64,000 nucleotides of DNA from Deinococcus sp. Marseille-Q6407 (GTDB taxonomy: Bacteria; Deinococcota; Deinococci; Deinococcales; Deinococcaceae), in the NCBI RefSeq assembly GCF_946848805.1, contig NZ_CAMPFU010000002.1, positions 208,501-272,500 on the forward strand, read 5' to 3'. The notes under the pieces were generated by a model, which searched no databases, was not told the origin of the DNA, and was given only the letters and a program-made list of their open reading frames with translations. The position numbers were made by a program, and so were the translations under genes. This document shows, piece after piece, positions 46,595 to 56,766 of the stretch. Each line of letters opens with the position of its first letter. Position 1 is the first letter of the stretch.

Positions 46595-47976
46595 TCAGGC
46601 CGTAACCTCATCCAACGGCTGGCCCCGCGTCTCGATGCCGATGCTCCAGGCACACACGGCCGCCACCGCAAAACACAGCGCAAACACGCTGAGGGCCACG
46701 CCGAGGTGCCCAGTCAGCAGCAGCGCACCCAGGCTGGGCGACACCAGGCTGGCGGCGCGGGCCAGGCTGCTCATCAGGCCCATGCCGGTGGAGCGCAGGC
46801 GGGTGGGAAACAGTTCCGGGGTGTAGGCGTACACTGCGCCCCAGGCGCCCAGCAGCGCGAACGACAGCAGCGCCGAGGTGCCCAGCACCAACTGCGGCGT
46901 ATTGGCCGACAGGAACAGGTACGCGTCCACCGCGCCCAGCGCCAGGAAGCCGCTCACCGTGGCCCGCCGCCCGATGCGGTCCACCAGATAAGCCGAGAGA
47001 ACATAGCCGGGCAGCTGTGCCAGCGCCAGCAACAGCGTGGTGCGGTACACCTGACCCAGTTCCATACCGCCGGCTTTCAGGAAGCTGGGCAGCCAGCTGA
47101 AAATGCCGTAGTACCCCAGCGAGAGCCCGAACCAGACCGCACCCAGCAGGGCGGTGCGGCGGCCCAGGGGACCGCGCAGCAACTCTATGGGCCGGGGCTG
47201 GGCGTCGCTGTGGGGCCGGGCCAGTTCTTCGCCCTGCAGGACTCGGGGCTCACCGTTGACACGGGCCACCGTTTCCACGGCGGCGCGGGCCTGACTGCCC
47301 TGACCGCGCAGCAGCAGATGCCGCGGCGAATCGGGAATGCCCAGCCGCACCAGCAGCCCGACCAGGCCCGGCAGCGCCGCCAGCCCCAGCAACCAGCGCC
47401 AGGCGGCTTCGGGCGGCAGCTGCGTGCTGAGCAGCCAGGCTGTTCCGGCCACCAGAATGGTGCCCACCGCCCAGAAACTTTCCAGATACACCAGGAATTT
47501 GCCGCGCCAGCGGGTAGGCACGAACTCGGCCATCATGGCGTAGTCCACCGGCAGGGTGCCGCCAATGGCAAATCCGGTCAGAAAGCGGGCCAGCAGCAGC
47601 AGAGGCACGGTCAGGGCAAACGCACCGGCCAGCCCGAACACCACCCCCAGCGTTGCCGTGGTCAGGAAGACGCGGCGCCGCCCGATCCGGTCGGCCACGT
47701 AGCCCCAGAAAGCTGCGCCCACAAACATCCCTGCAAAAGTGGCGGTCAGCAGCCAGGTGATTTCCGGAGCACCCTTATGTAGCCCGAACTCGGCGCTGAT
47801 GCCGGGCATGGCAAAGCCCATCAGCAGCACTTCTGCCGCGTCGGCTGCCCAGGTCAGGCCACAGACGGCCAGCAGCCGCCACTGAAAAGCTCCAATCCGA
47901 TGCGGTCAATGGCATCGTCTACGCTCAGAAACCGGGGAGCGCTGGGCGGCCCTGCCGTTGGCGAAACGTTCGTCAT
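46595..47976 (-). pseudogene. MFS transporter, interrupted by a single-base frameshift near its start
   Basis: Major facilitator with about 12 helices, sugar/metabolite-transporter-like (GRR motif in [28 protein letters not shown]). The long open frame starts inside helix 1 (LLMGFAMPG). True translation should begin at ATG 47976, five nucleotides after TATGAT: MTNVSPTAG...[13 protein letters not shown]. That frame stops soon after 47895, while [22 protein letters not shown] continues in the next frame. Restoring one G at 47892-47893 fuses them. It is a decayed gene or a sequencing error. Substrate unknown. Confidence 0.8.
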
Positions 47977-48063
47977 GCCTCATCATACGGAGCATTTGCC
48001 TGGAACGTGATCATAGTCATAGTGCTGCCCTGTAACCGGGACAGCGGTCTGGCCCTACAACAA

Positions 48064-48089
48064 TAAAAAACCCACCCGCGGGGGGTGGG
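48064..48089 (-). terminator. Terminator of tRNA-Arg copy A
   Basis: cccaccc / gggtggg stem followed on the minus strand by six T. Confidence 0.85.
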
Positions 48090-48095
48090 AGCTTG

Positions 48096-48172
<77 letters not shown>

Positions 48173-48215
48173 ATTTCTGGAGCTGGGCCTTCTGCTTGCG
48201 CTCAGGCAGGAAGGG

Positions 48216-48244
48216 AGTATAGCGGTCAGAAGCCGTGGGTGCAA
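48216..48244 (-). promoter_or_regulatory. Promoter of tRNA-Arg copy A
   Basis: Minus-strand TTGCAC (48244-48239), 17-nt spacer, TATACT (48221-48216), about 44 nt upstream of the tRNA. Confidence 0.7.
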
Positions 48245-48287
48245 GAGGGAAACAGGTAGCCGGATCAGAGCAAAAGAAACCGGCAAT

Positions 48288-48313
48288 AAAAAAACCCACC
48301 CGCGGGGGGTGGG
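48288..48313 (-). terminator. Terminator of the tRNA-Ser/tRNA-Arg transcript
   Basis: Same cccaccc / gggtggg hairpin and T run as after copy A, ending the three-tRNA transcript. Confidence 0.85.
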
Positions 48314-48319
48314 AGCTTG

Positions 48320-48396
<77 letters not shown>

Positions 48397-48401
48397 GCAC
48401 A

Positions 48402-48489
48402 TGGCGGAGAGGGAGGGATTCGAACCCTCGATACCTTGCGGTATACACCCTTAGCAGGGGTGCGGTTTCAGCCACTCACCCACCTCCCC
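48402..48489 (-). tRNA. tRNA-Ser (anticodon GCU)
   Basis: An 88-nt class II tRNA with acceptor ggggagg/cctctcc, loop ctGCTaa, a long variable arm (ataccgcaaggtat), discriminator G and encoded CCA. Confidence 0.95.
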
Positions 48490-48508
48490 AGATTGTGCGG
48501 CGCTTGCT

Positions 48509-48596
<88 letters not shown>

Positions 48597-48662
48597 GTAT
48601 GCTCGCGGGGAGCGCTGCGGTGTCCCTTTTTGCTGCGGGGCCGCTTCTCAAGCGCGAAAGGA

Positions 48663-48692
48663 AGTATAGGGACCATTGGCGCGTCTTGTCAA
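48663..48692 (-). promoter_or_regulatory. Promoter of the tRNA-Ser/Ser/Arg transcript
   Basis: Minus-strand TTGACA (48692-48687), 18-nt spacer and TATACT (48668-48663), both consensus-like, about 67 nt upstream of tRNA-Ser(UGA). Confidence 0.8.
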
Positions 48693-48730
48693 ATCCGGGC
48701 CGCGGGTAAGACTTCTGCCGTATTTCCGCC

Positions 48731-48760
48731 TTGCCGTGCCGGGCGGCCAGTGGGTATCAT
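48731..48760 (+). promoter_or_regulatory. Candidate promoter of the thrS leader
   Basis: TTGCCG (48731-48736), an 18-nt spacer and TATCAT (48755-48760). The -10 is six nucleotides before an ATG, the leaderless spacing seen across this window. Confidence 0.5.
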
Positions 48761-48766
48761 GGACCC

Positions 48767-48874
48767 ATGTCCCGAGGCCCCTTCTTTCCTGACCCCATCT
48801 GTGGCCTGGTCAGGGACGGCCAGGATGATAGTCGGCGTGCCATGCGCAGTCTGACCCGAACTCTGAGCGCCTGA
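48767..48874 (+). CDS. Candidate leader peptide upstream of thrS
   Basis: A 35-codon frame starts at an ATG placed six nucleotides after TATCAT. It encodes MSRGPFFPDPICGLVRDG, then QDDSRRAMRSLTRTLSA. Two Thr codons (48854-48856 and 48860-48862) lie close to its end, and its stop TGA (48872-48874) falls inside the 5' arm of a terminator-like hairpin in front of thrS. That geometry suggests translation of the frame affects the hairpin. The peptide has no known relatives that I recognise; Thr codons are only two, so the amino-acid-sensing idea is tentative. Confidence 0.35.
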   Translation: MSRGPFFPDPICGLVRDGQDDSRRAMRSLTRTLSA

Positions 48875-48905
48875 AGGCCCCATTCCCGGCTTTCAGGCGG
48901 CTTTT
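48868..48905 (+). promoter_or_regulatory. Terminator-like hairpin in the thrS leader (candidate attenuator)
   Basis: A 12-bp stem (48868-48879 with 48888-48899, one G-T pair) with an 8-nt loop is followed by gcttttc. Upstream plus-strand DNA has no other gene, only the minus-strand tRNA cluster, so it most likely acts on the thrS transcript itself. Confidence 0.6.
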
Positions 48906-48948
48906 CTGCGGTGGGCCACGCTTTCTTATTGCAAATTGGAGAACCCTT

Positions 48949-50907
48949 ATGCACATTACCCTTCCCGACGGCAAACAACTTGAGCTTCCTCAGGGAGCCA
49001 CGGCGCTGGACGTGGCCCGCCAGATTTCCGAGCGCCTGGCCGGCGACGCGGTGGCTGCTACGGCCAACGGCGAGCTGACCGATCTGATGACGCCTCTCCC
49101 CGACGGCGCTCAGGTCAGCCTGATTACCAAAAAGAATCCCGGCGACGCGGCCGCCGTGTTCCGGCACTCGCTGGGCCACGTCATGAGCCAGGCGGTGGGC
49201 GAGTTCTACCGCGCCAAAGGCTATAGCGCCGACCAGATCAAGCGCGGCGTAGGTCCGGCCATCGAAAACGGCTGGTACCAGGACTTTGACCTGCCCGAAC
49301 CCCTCAGCGAAGAAGACCTGCCGGAAATCGAGCGGCGGATGCACGAGATTCTCGGCCGCAAGGAAGAATTCAGCCGCCGCGAGGTGAGCCGGAATGAAGC
49401 GCTGGAGCTGTTCGCCTACGACCCTTACAAGACCGAGCTGATCCGCAGCCTGTCGGAAGACGAGCCGATCACCCTTTACACCCAGGGCGACTACACCGAC
49501 CTGTGCCGTGGCCCCCACTTTCCCAGTACCGGCCGCCTGCCCGGCGCCTTCAAGCTGATGAGCACTTCCGGCGCCTACTGGCGCGGCAAAGAGAACAACC
49601 CCATCTTGCAGCGTATTTACGGGGTGGCGTTTGCGACCCAGAAGGAGCTGGATGAGTACCTGCACCTGCTGGAAGAAGCCAAGCGCCGTGACCACCGCCG
49701 CCTGGGCAAGGAACTGGACCTGTTTTTCACCAGTGACGTAATTGGCCCCGGCCTGCCCATCTGGCTGCCGGCCGGAGCGACCATCCGGCGCGAGCTGGAA
49801 CGCTTTATCGTGGATGTGGAACTGAAAAACGGTTACCAGCACGTGTACTCGCCGGCGCTGGCCAAGTCCGAGCTGTACAAGATCAGCGGGCACTGGGACC
49901 ATTACAAGGAAGACATGTTCCCGGTGATGTATCTGGACCAGGAAGAACTGGTGCTGCGGCCGATGAACTGCCCGCACCACATCCAGATCTACGCTCACAA
50001 GCCGCATTCCTACCGCGAGCTGCCCATCAAGATCGCCGAGCTGGGCACCATGTACCGCTATGAGCAGAGCGGTCAGCTGACCGGCCTGTCGCGGGTGCGC
50101 AGCATGACCCTGAACGACGCGCACATCTTCTGCCGCCCCGACCAGATTCAGGAAGAATTCAAGGCGGTTGTACGGATGATTCAGGAAGTCTACGAGGTGC
50201 TGGGCTTTGAGGATTACAGCTACCGCCTGTCGCTGCGTGACCCGGCCGACACCGAGAAGTACTACCAGGACGACCAGATGTGGGACACCGCCGAGGCGCA
50301 GCTGCGTGAAGCGCTGGCCGACTTGGGCGTGGACTACTATGAGTCGCCCGGCGACGCGGCCTTCTACGGCCCCAAGCTGGACGTGCAGGTGCGCAGCGCC
50401 CTGGGCAAGGACGAGACCATCAGCACGGCGCAGCTGGACTTCCTGCTGCCGCAGAAATTCGACCTGGAATACGTGGCCGAAGACGGCTCGCGCCAGCGCC
50501 CGGTGATGATTCACCGTGGGGTCATTTCGACGATGGAACGCATGACCGCTTTCCTGATCGAGAACACCGCTGGCAACTTCCCCTTCTGGCTGGCGCCGCG
50601 TCAGATCATGATTATCCCCATCGCTGACCGCCACAACGAATACGCCGAGCAGCTGCGCCGTGACCTGGTGAATGCTGGCCTGCGTGCTGAGGTGGACACC
50701 GGCAGCGACCGCATGAACGCCAAGGTGCGTGACGCCGAACTGAAAAAGATTCCGGTGATGCTGATTGTGGGCGATAAGGAGCAGGAAGCCCAGGCTGTGA
50801 GCGTGCGCGAACGCACCGCTGAAGGCCACAAGGAGCGCAAAGGTGTGCCCTTCGGCGAACTCAAGGATGAACTGCTGACCCGCTACCGCAGCCGCGCTCA
50901 GTTTTAA
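48949..50907 (+). CDS. thrS: Threonyl-tRNA synthetase
   Basis: Charges tRNA-Thr; 652 residues, full length. Domains in order are TGS (MHITLPDGKQLELPQGATAL), the N2 editing domain with HSLGHVMSQAV and the zinc-like YTDLCRGPH, and the class II catalytic core with PMNCPHHIQIY (zinc Cys), RVRSMTLNDAHIFC and the motif 3 IHRGVISTMERM. The anticodon-binding domain is last. The ribosome site ttggaga precedes the ATG. The leader holds a candidate peptide and a terminator-like hairpin, pointing to transcriptional control. Confidence 0.97.
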   Translation: MHITLPDGKQLELPQGATALDVARQISERLAGDAVAATANGELTDLMTPLPDGAQVSLITKKNPGDAAAVFRHSLGHVMSQAVGEFYRAKGYSADQIKRGVGPAIENGWYQDFDLPEPLSEEDLPEIERRMHEILGRKEEFSRREVSRNEALELFAYDPYKTELIRSLSEDEPITLYTQGDYTDLCRGPHFPSTGRLPGAFKLMSTSGAYWRGKENNPILQRIYGVAFATQKELDEYLHLLEEAKRRDHRRLGKELDLFFTSDVIGPGLPIWLPAGATIRRELERFIVDVELKNGYQHVYSPALAKSELYKISGHWDHYKEDMFPVMYLDQEELVLRPMNCPHHIQIYAHKPHSYRELPIKIAELGTMYRYEQSGQLTGLSRVRSMTLNDAHIFCRPDQIQEEFKAVVRMIQEVYEVLGFEDYSYRLSLRDPADTEKYYQDDQMWDTAEAQLREALADLGVDYYESPGDAAFYGPKLDVQVRSALGKDETISTAQLDFLLPQKFDLEYVAEDGSRQRPVMIHRGVISTMERMTAFLIENTAGNFPFWLAPRQIMIIPIADRHNEYAEQLRRDLVNAGLRAEVDTGSDRMNAKVRDAELKKIPVMLIVGDKEQEAQAVSVRERTAEGHKERKGVPFGELKDELLTRYRSRAQF

Positions 50908-50931
50908 GCTGACGCGCTGACCGGCGGAGAA

Positions 50932-50972
50932 GGGGCGGCCCGGCGAATTGACAGAAGCCGGGCCGCCCCTTA
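50932..50972 (+). terminator. thrS terminator hairpin enclosing the tRNA-Val promoter -35 box
   Basis: A perfect 13-bp stem (50932-50944 with 50957-50969; ggggcggcccggc and its complement) is followed by ttaat. Its 12-nt loop contains TTGACA. Confidence 0.8.
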
Positions 50973-50976
50973 ATAT
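50948..50976 (+). promoter_or_regulatory. Promoter of tRNA-Val(UAC)
   Basis: TTGACA (50948-50953), 17-nt spacer, TAATAT (50971-50976). The spacer is mostly the 3' arm of the thrS terminator. Confidence 0.8.
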
Positions 50977-50992
50977 GGTTAAGCTCTGAAGC

Positions 50993-51067
50993 GGATGATT
51001 AGCTCAGCGGTAGAGCGTTCGCCTTACAAGCGAAGGGTCGGGGGTTCAAATCCCTCATCATCCACCA
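50993..51067 (+). tRNA. tRNA-Val (anticodon UAC)
   Basis: A 75-nt cloverleaf with acceptor ggatgat/atcatcc, anticodon loop ctTACaa, T-arm ggggg-ttcaaat-ccctc, discriminator A and encoded CCA. Confidence 0.95.
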
Positions 51068-51074
51068 ACAAAAG

Positions 51075-51103
51075 AACCCCGCCTTGAAGCGGGGTTTTTT
51101 ATT
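51075..51103 (+). terminator. Terminator of tRNA-Val(UAC)
   Basis: aaccccgc / gcggggtt stem with a 6-nt loop followed by TTTTTTATT. Confidence 0.9.
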
Positions 51104-51135
51104 ATGGGTAAAGCTACTTCTCTACTATCCCTAGA

Positions 51136-52286
51136 CTCATGAGTTGCACCTTGCATAGCTGAGCGAATAGCCGTGCTGGAGAAGAAATTCTCGTTCTTTT
51201 TGGAGCTGACTCAGAAGATGGTTGAGCCTGACTACGGGGAACAGGGTGTAGAGGGCCAGGCGTGCCGCCTCTTTCAAGGTCATGTCCTCAGAGCGGTACA
51301 GCATGGTCAGGGTGAAGGCCAGGAAGACCATCAAAATCCAGCGGTCCAGACCCCTGGCAGTTCGCAGCGCGAACTGCGCCAACCCAAACTGATGCTTTCC
51401 CTCCTTAAAAAAGGATTCCAGCGCCCAGCGCCGTTTTCCTTCGGCCAGGATGTCATCCCCCTCTAACAGCTCAGACGACACCGCGAAGAATTCGCGGTCC
51501 CCACGGTCCATCCTCCCCAGAGACAGCGTTTCCAGAGGCCAGTTGGCGAGGTTGACGTACCCCCCATGCGGACAGTCCGCCACCGTCACCTGTCCAGGAT
51601 GGTCTGTGCGCCGGTTGCTCCTCACACCCACCACGAACTCGAAACCCAGGCGCTGCACACCGTCCAGAAAGACAGCGGATTCGAATCCGCTGTCCGCCAG
51701 TACGCAGACCTGAAAGCGTTTCCCCACGAAGTCTGGCACCTCTTCCAGCAAGTCGAGGGCCAGTGTGACCGGGGTGCTGGTGTGCTTGCCCTGGTAGATC
51801 CGGTAAGAAATGGGGAACTTCAGTTCCCCATATTCGGCGAACAAGACCACCAGATGGATGCCGTGCCTACCGTTGTACACACTGACATAGGGCAGCTGAG
51901 TTCCCACCTTTTCCACCGTGGTCAGATCCACGCTGAGCCGCAACCGAGGTCGGCGTTTGTGACGAGCTGTATCCAGCAGGATGCGCCTCTGGAAGTCCTG
52001 CATCTCTTCCCAGCAGCGGTCTGAATCCCAGTCATAGATGTTGAAGAAACGGCTGAGTGCACTGGGACTGACTCCCTCAGCCTGGCTGAAGTTGGTCTTC
52101 TGACCTGGACTGTGGAAGAGGTGCAGCGAAGCCTCCAGGCTTCGCCGTTGGTACAGCGTCTCTGGAATGTCCAGAATCCGCTGTGAGAGAATATGGGCGC
52201 GCTCCCCTGAAGCCTGTTTGTACACACTTCCAGAATTTCAGCTCTGGGAGCGCTTTTTGTCTCCCTATACAGGTGCAAGTTCTGAG
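51136..52286 (-). mobile_element. Insertion sequence copy 2 (1151 bp)
   Basis: Ends are ctcatgagttgcacct on the left and the complement of ctcagaacttgcacct on the right. It has exactly the length and orientation of copy 1 at 18634-19784, and lies between tRNA-Val(UAC) and ffh. The left flanks of both copies contain ctag, but right flanks differ and no target duplication is visible. Confidence 0.88.
51137..52225 (-). CDS. DDE transposase (IS4/IS701-like), copy 2
   Basis: Intact 362-residue transposase with the same catalytic candidates as copy 1 ([33 protein letters not shown]). Most of the protein is nearly identical to copy 1. The last 40 residues differ repeatedly (for example [19 protein letters not shown] here against [19 protein letters not shown]), showing that the two copies are mosaic. 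The start is GTG 52225. Confidence 0.88.
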   Translation of the reverse strand: MYKQASGERAHILSQRILDIPETLYQRRSLEASLHLFHSPGQKTNFSQAEGVSPSALSRFFNIYDWDSDRCWEEMQDFQRRILLDTARHKRRPRLRLSVDLTTVEKVGTQLPYVSVYNGRHGIHLVVLFAEYGELKFPISYRIYQGKHTSTPVTLALDLLEEVPDFVGKRFQVCVLADSGFESAVFLDGVQRLGFEFVVGVRSNRRTDHPGQVTVADCPHGGYVNLANWPLETLSLGRMDRGDREFFAVSSELLEGDDILAEGKRRWALESFFKEGKHQFGLAQFALRTARGLDRWILMVFLAFTLTMLYRSEDMTLKEAARLALYTLFPVVRLNHLLSQLQKEREFLLQHGYSLSYARCNS

Positions 52287-52437
52287 AAATACTGAATTAC
52301 CTGTTCTAAAAACAGCCGAGCTATTTTGCCGCCGGAAGCGGGGTGCTGACCGCTGCTCAGGTGGCTGCCATACGCGGCAGCAGGCCCTGTGCAGCGGCTT
52401 CAGTCTGCCGCAGCGGTGCGTGCTAGCCTGACCAGAT

Positions 52438-53814
52438 ATGTTTGAATCCCTCGGAAACAAGTTGCAGGACATCCTGGCGAAGGTGGGCGGCAAGGACAAA
52501 CTGAGCGAAGAGCAGGTCAAAGCGACCATGCGTGAAATTCGTATGGCACTGCTCGAAGCGGACGTGAACTTCGCGGTGGCCAAGGATTTTGTGGCGACAG
52601 TCAGCGAGCAGATGGTGGGACAGAAGGTGGGCGGCGTGAGCGGCGAGCTGGACGCTGGCCAGACCATCATCAAGCTGGTGCATGACGAGCTGGTGAACAT
52701 GCTGGGCGGCGAGAAGGCCGAACCTACCTTGCAGCCAGGCCGCAACGTGTGGTTCATGGTGGGCCTGCAGGGCGCCGGCAAGACCACCAGCACCGGCAAG
52801 CTGGCCCAGCTGTACAAGAAACAGGGCAAAAAGATTCTGCTGGTGGCGGCCGACACCCAGCGCCCCGCGGCCCGAGACCAGCTGGAAGTGCTGGCCCGGC
52901 AGGTCGGCGTGCCGGTGCTGAAGGTGGAAGACGGCGAAGCTCCCGCCACGACCCGTGAACGTATCGAAGCCCAGCTGGCCGAAAGACCCGCTGATCTGGT
53001 GATTGTGGATACCGCCGGCCGCCTGCAGGTGGACGCCGCGCTGATGAACGACCTCGCCGCCCTCAAGCGGGAGCTGCGGCCCACCGAAACCATGCTGGTG
53101 GTGGACGCCATGACCGGTCAGGAAGCGCTGAATGTGGCCCGCAACTTTGATGAGCAGGTGCAGGTAACCGGCCTGATCATGACCAAGCTGGACGGCGACG
53201 CGCGCGGCGGTGCGGCCCTCAGCGCCCGTAGCGTGACCGGCCGCCCGATCTACTTTGCCGGGGTTTCCGAGAAGCTGAATGGTCTGGAGCCGTTCTACCC
53301 TGACCGCATTGCCGGGCGCATTCTGGGGATGGGCGACGTGATGGGCCTGATCGAGCGGGCCGAGGCGGCCCAGCTGACCGGCCCTACCGATAAGCAGCCG
53401 GGCGACTTCGACCTGGACGATCTGCTGGGACAGCTGCGTCAGATTCGCCGCATGGGCCCCATCGCCGAGTTGATCAAGTTGATTCCCGGCATGAGCCGCG
53501 CCCTACCCGAGGGCTTCACGGTAGATGAAAAGGAAGTGCAGCGCATTGACGCCATGATCAGCGCCATGACGCTGGAAGAACGCCGTAATCCCCGCATCAT
53601 CAATGCCAGCCGCCGTGAGCGTGTCGCCAAGGGCTCCGGGCACGAGGTGGCTGACGTGAACAAGTTGCTGAAGATGCACGAGCAGATGAAGATGATGATG
53701 AAGATGCTGCAGGGCATGCAGGACGGAAAAATGCCAAATATGCCCGGCATGCCGGGAATGGGAATGCCGGGCACGCCCCAGCGCAAAGGTTTCCGTAACC
53801 CGCCCCGCAAGTAA
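52438..53814 (+). CDS. ffh: Signal recognition particle protein Ffh
   Basis: GTPase that binds SRP RNA and signal sequences to target proteins to the membrane. The 458-residue protein has the N domain, a G domain ([38 protein letters not shown]) and the methionine-rich M domain. It ends in a Met/Gly/Pro tail ([16 protein letters not shown]). ATG 52438 is eight nucleotides after TAGCCT. The SRP RNA gene is not nearby. Confidence 0.97.
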   Translation: MFESLGNKLQDILAKVGGKDKLSEEQVKATMREIRMALLEADVNFAVAKDFVATVSEQMVGQKVGGVSGELDAGQTIIKLVHDELVNMLGGEKAEPTLQPGRNVWFMVGLQGAGKTTSTGKLAQLYKKQGKKILLVAADTQRPAARDQLEVLARQVGVPVLKVEDGEAPATTRERIEAQLAERPADLVIVDTAGRLQVDAALMNDLAALKRELRPTETMLVVDAMTGQEALNVARNFDEQVQVTGLIMTKLDGDARGGAALSARSVTGRPIYFAGVSEKLNGLEPFYPDRIAGRILGMGDVMGLIERAEAAQLTGPTDKQPGDFDLDDLLGQLRQIRRMGPIAELIKLIPGMSRALPEGFTVDEKEVQRIDAMISAMTLEERRNPRIINASRRERVAKGSGHEVADVNKLLKMHEQMKMMMKMLQGMQDGKMPNMPGMPGMGMPGTPQRKGFRNPPRK

Positions 53815-53875
53815 CCTGTAAGTCACAAGTAAACTGCAAGTCAAGAGCGCAGTACACAGCACAGACGCAGTGGAA

Positions 53876-53899
53876 GGCTCCAGCACTGGGGCCTCTTTG
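53876..53899 (+). terminator. Probable terminator downstream of ffh
   Basis: ggctcc / ggggcc-type hairpin followed by tcttt, between ffh and the convergent acetyltransferase gene. Confidence 0.5.
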
Positions 53900-53914
53900 C
53901 CTGTGTCGTCAGCT

Positions 53915-54517
53915 TCAGCCCTGAGGCAGATGCCGGCCCAGGCGGTGATCCAGGCCACTTCTGACCGCTGGCCACTCGCTCTGGGTGATGGAATACACGC
54001 AGGTGTCACGCAGGGTGCCGTCCTGGGCGCGGGTATGCGCCCGCAGAATGCCGTCCAGCTTGGCGCCCAGCCGCTCAATAGCCGCCCGTGACTGAGTGTT
54101 CAGCCAGTGGGTTCGCAGCTCCACCGCCGGGCAGCCCAGCGCCCCAAAAGCGTGGGCCAGCAGCAGCCGTTTGGCCTCAGCGTTCAGGCCTTTGCCATGA
54201 GTGCTGGCGGCCAGCCAGGTGCTGCCGATTTCCACCCGTGGCAGGCTCTGGTCGATGTTCATGTAACTGGTCTGACCCACCAGGCGCCCATCGCTGCGGC
54301 GGCGGATGCTGAAAGGCACCATGCTGCCGGCCGCCTGGAGGCGCAGCCGCCGTTCAATTTCAGCCGCCATGTCCTGCGGCGCGGGCACGCTGGTGTACCA
54401 CAGCTCCCAGAGTCGGCCGTCACTCGCGGCGGCGATCAGCTCCGGGGCGTGTTCGGGGCGCAGCGGTTCCAGTCGGACCAGCGCCCCTTCTAACTCCACC
54501 GGCCCCACTCGGTTCAC
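53915..54517 (-). CDS. RimJ/RimL-type GNAT acetyltransferase
   Basis: A 200-residue GNAT protein of the acetyltransferase-3 type: LVRLEPLRPEHAPEL at the start, GQTSYMNIDQSLPRVEIGSTWLA in the middle, THGKGLNAEAKRLLLAHAF as the cofactor loop, and NTQSRAAIERLGAKLDGILR. GTG 54517 overlaps the aroQ stop by four bases, so it is the last gene of the aroK-aroB-aroQ operon. The substrate is unknown; proximity does not prove a role in aromatic synthesis. Confidence 0.87.
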   Translation of the reverse strand: MNRVGPVELEGALVRLEPLRPEHAPELIAAASDGRLWELWYTSVPAPQDMAAEIERRLRLQAAGSMVPFSIRRRSDGRLVGQTSYMNIDQSLPRVEIGSTWLAASTHGKGLNAEAKRLLLAHAFGALGCPAVELRTHWLNTQSRAAIERLGAKLDGILRAHTRAQDGTLRDTCVYSITQSEWPAVRSGLDHRLGRHLPQG

Positions 54518-54942
54518 GGGGCAGTCACCAGCGCTTCCAGCGCCAGCCGGTAGCCCAGGAACCCGAACCCGCTCAGCTTGCCGCGGCAGACCGGCGCCAC
54601 CACGCTGATGCGGCGAAACTCCTCGCGGGCGTCCACGTGGCTGATGTGAACTTCCACCACCGGCAGCAGCTGCCCGGCAATGGCGTCGCGGATAGCGTAG
54701 GAATAATGGGTAAACGCCCCCGGATTCAGCACGATGCCTTCAAAGCCTGCGGCCTCCGCTTCCTGAATCCACTCGATCAGCTGGCCTTCGAAGTTACTCT
54801 GGCGGCACTGCACGCTGGTGCCCAGTTCCCCGGCCCACCGCTCACACAGCCCTTCCAGGTCGGCTAGGGTGCCGGAGCCGTAAATGCCCGGTTCGCGGGT
54901 ACCGAGGCAGTTGAGGTTGGGGCCGTTCAGGACCAGAATCAT
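54514..54942 (-). CDS. aroQ: Type II 3-dehydroquinate dehydratase
   Basis: Third shikimate-pathway step, converting 3-dehydroquinate to 3-dehydroshikimate. The 142-residue protein is the usual dodecameric type II form: ILVLNGPNLNCLGTREPGIYG (flexible lid with Arg and Tyr), SNFEGQLIEWIQEA, NPGAFTHYSYAIRDA and EVHISHVDAREEFR with the catalytic His. ATG 54942 is six nucleotides after TAGCCT, so it has its own leaderless promoter despite lying downstream of aroB. Confidence 0.95.
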   Translation of the reverse strand: MILVLNGPNLNCLGTREPGIYGSGTLADLEGLCERWAGELGTSVQCRQSNFEGQLIEWIQEAEAAGFEGIVLNPGAFTHYSYAIRDAIAGQLLPVVEVHISHVDAREEFRRISVVAPVCRGKLSGFGFLGYRLALEALVTAP

Positions 54943-54992
54943 GCCTTCAGGCTAGAGTATTCTTTCCGGCCCGGGCGCTCTGTTGCTGCCGG

Positions 54993-56052
54993 CTAGATGT
55001 CCCGCCGCCACTGCTCGAACACGCCGGCCACCTGTTCGCGGCTCAGCCGGGCCAGATACGTCTCAGCGATGTCCCGCAGCAGCACCCAGCGCACGCCCAG
55101 CTCGTCGGCTTTCTTGTCGCGGGCGATAAAGGGCCACAGCGAATCCAGCTGCAATCGGGGCAGCGGCTCGGGGCTTTGCCAGTTCAAAAAAGCGCGGGTG
55201 TAACCGCTCAGGCCGCTGGCCCCCTGCGCCTCGCTGAGCAGGGCCGCAAAGTGCAGGCCGTAGCCCACCGCCTCGCCGTGCGGCAGTTTGTGGCGGGTGT
55301 AGGCTTCTAGCGCGTGCGCCAGGGTGTGGCCCAGGTTGAGAAAAGCCCGCTCGCCCTGCTCGGTGGGATCGCGGGCCACCACTTCCGCCTTGACGGCGGC
55401 GGCGCTGTGTACCAGCTCGGGCAGCCACTCGGAAAAGCGGGTCAGCCCGGCGGCGCTGAAGGCCGAAGGCAGCACCTGGGTCAGCAGTTCCGGGCGAGCC
55501 AGCAGGCCATGCTTGAACACCTCGGCCGCGCCCGAGCGAAAGTCGCGCGGCGGCAAGGTATCCAGCGTTTCGGTATCGCACCAGACGGTCCGGGGCGGCC
55601 AGAAGGCCCCCACCAGATTCTTGCCTTCCGGCAGGTTGACGCCGGTTTTGCCGCCGATGGCGGCATCCACCATGCCCAGCAGGGTGGTGGGGGCCGCATA
55701 AAAAGACACACCGCGCAGGTAGCTGGCGGCCACGAAACCGGCCACGTCGGTGGTGGCGCCGCCGCCCAGCCCCACCACGGCGCCGGCGCGGGTCAGGCCG
55801 CCCTGAGCCAGGGCCGAGAGCAGCCGCTCCACTTCCTGCAGGGTTTTGCCGCTTTCGCCTGAAGTGACCGGGAGGACCAGGGCGGGGTTCAGGGCCTGGC
55901 GTGCTCGCTGCACCCACTCATCCGGCAGGGCGCTGTCGTGCAGCAGGGCCACTTGGGGTTCGGGCACGCTGGCCTGTGCCAGGATGCCACTGCCGATCTC
56001 CACAGCTGTGGAGCGGTCCTGGCCCGGCCAGGGGACGCGTAGGGGGGGCAGA

Positions 56053-56066
<14 letters not shown>
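54993..56066 (-). CDS. aroB: 3-dehydroquinate synthase
   Basis: Second shikimate-pathway enzyme; NAD- and zinc-dependent cyclisation of DAHP to dehydroquinate. The 357-residue protein has [50 protein letters not shown] and the zinc ligands in [11 protein letters not shown] and [10 protein letters not shown]. Its start overlaps the end of aroK by 14 bases, so the two are translationally coupled. Confidence 0.96.
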
Positions 56067-56649
<583 letters not shown>

Positions 56650-56766
56650 AGGCCCCAGTCTAAGGGTTTTGCTGCGGCGGGCAGTAACCTGACTCTGCTT
56701 TGCCCCGGTTGGCCGGAAATTTCCGGCGTCTCTTACGGCAAAAATCCCTGGGCAAACCGGCGGCGC

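Noticed and set aside
48600..48948. T-box riboswitch before thrS
   Set aside because: No T-box core sequence (AGGGTGGNACC-like) or specifier-loop arrangement can be found; the leader looks different.
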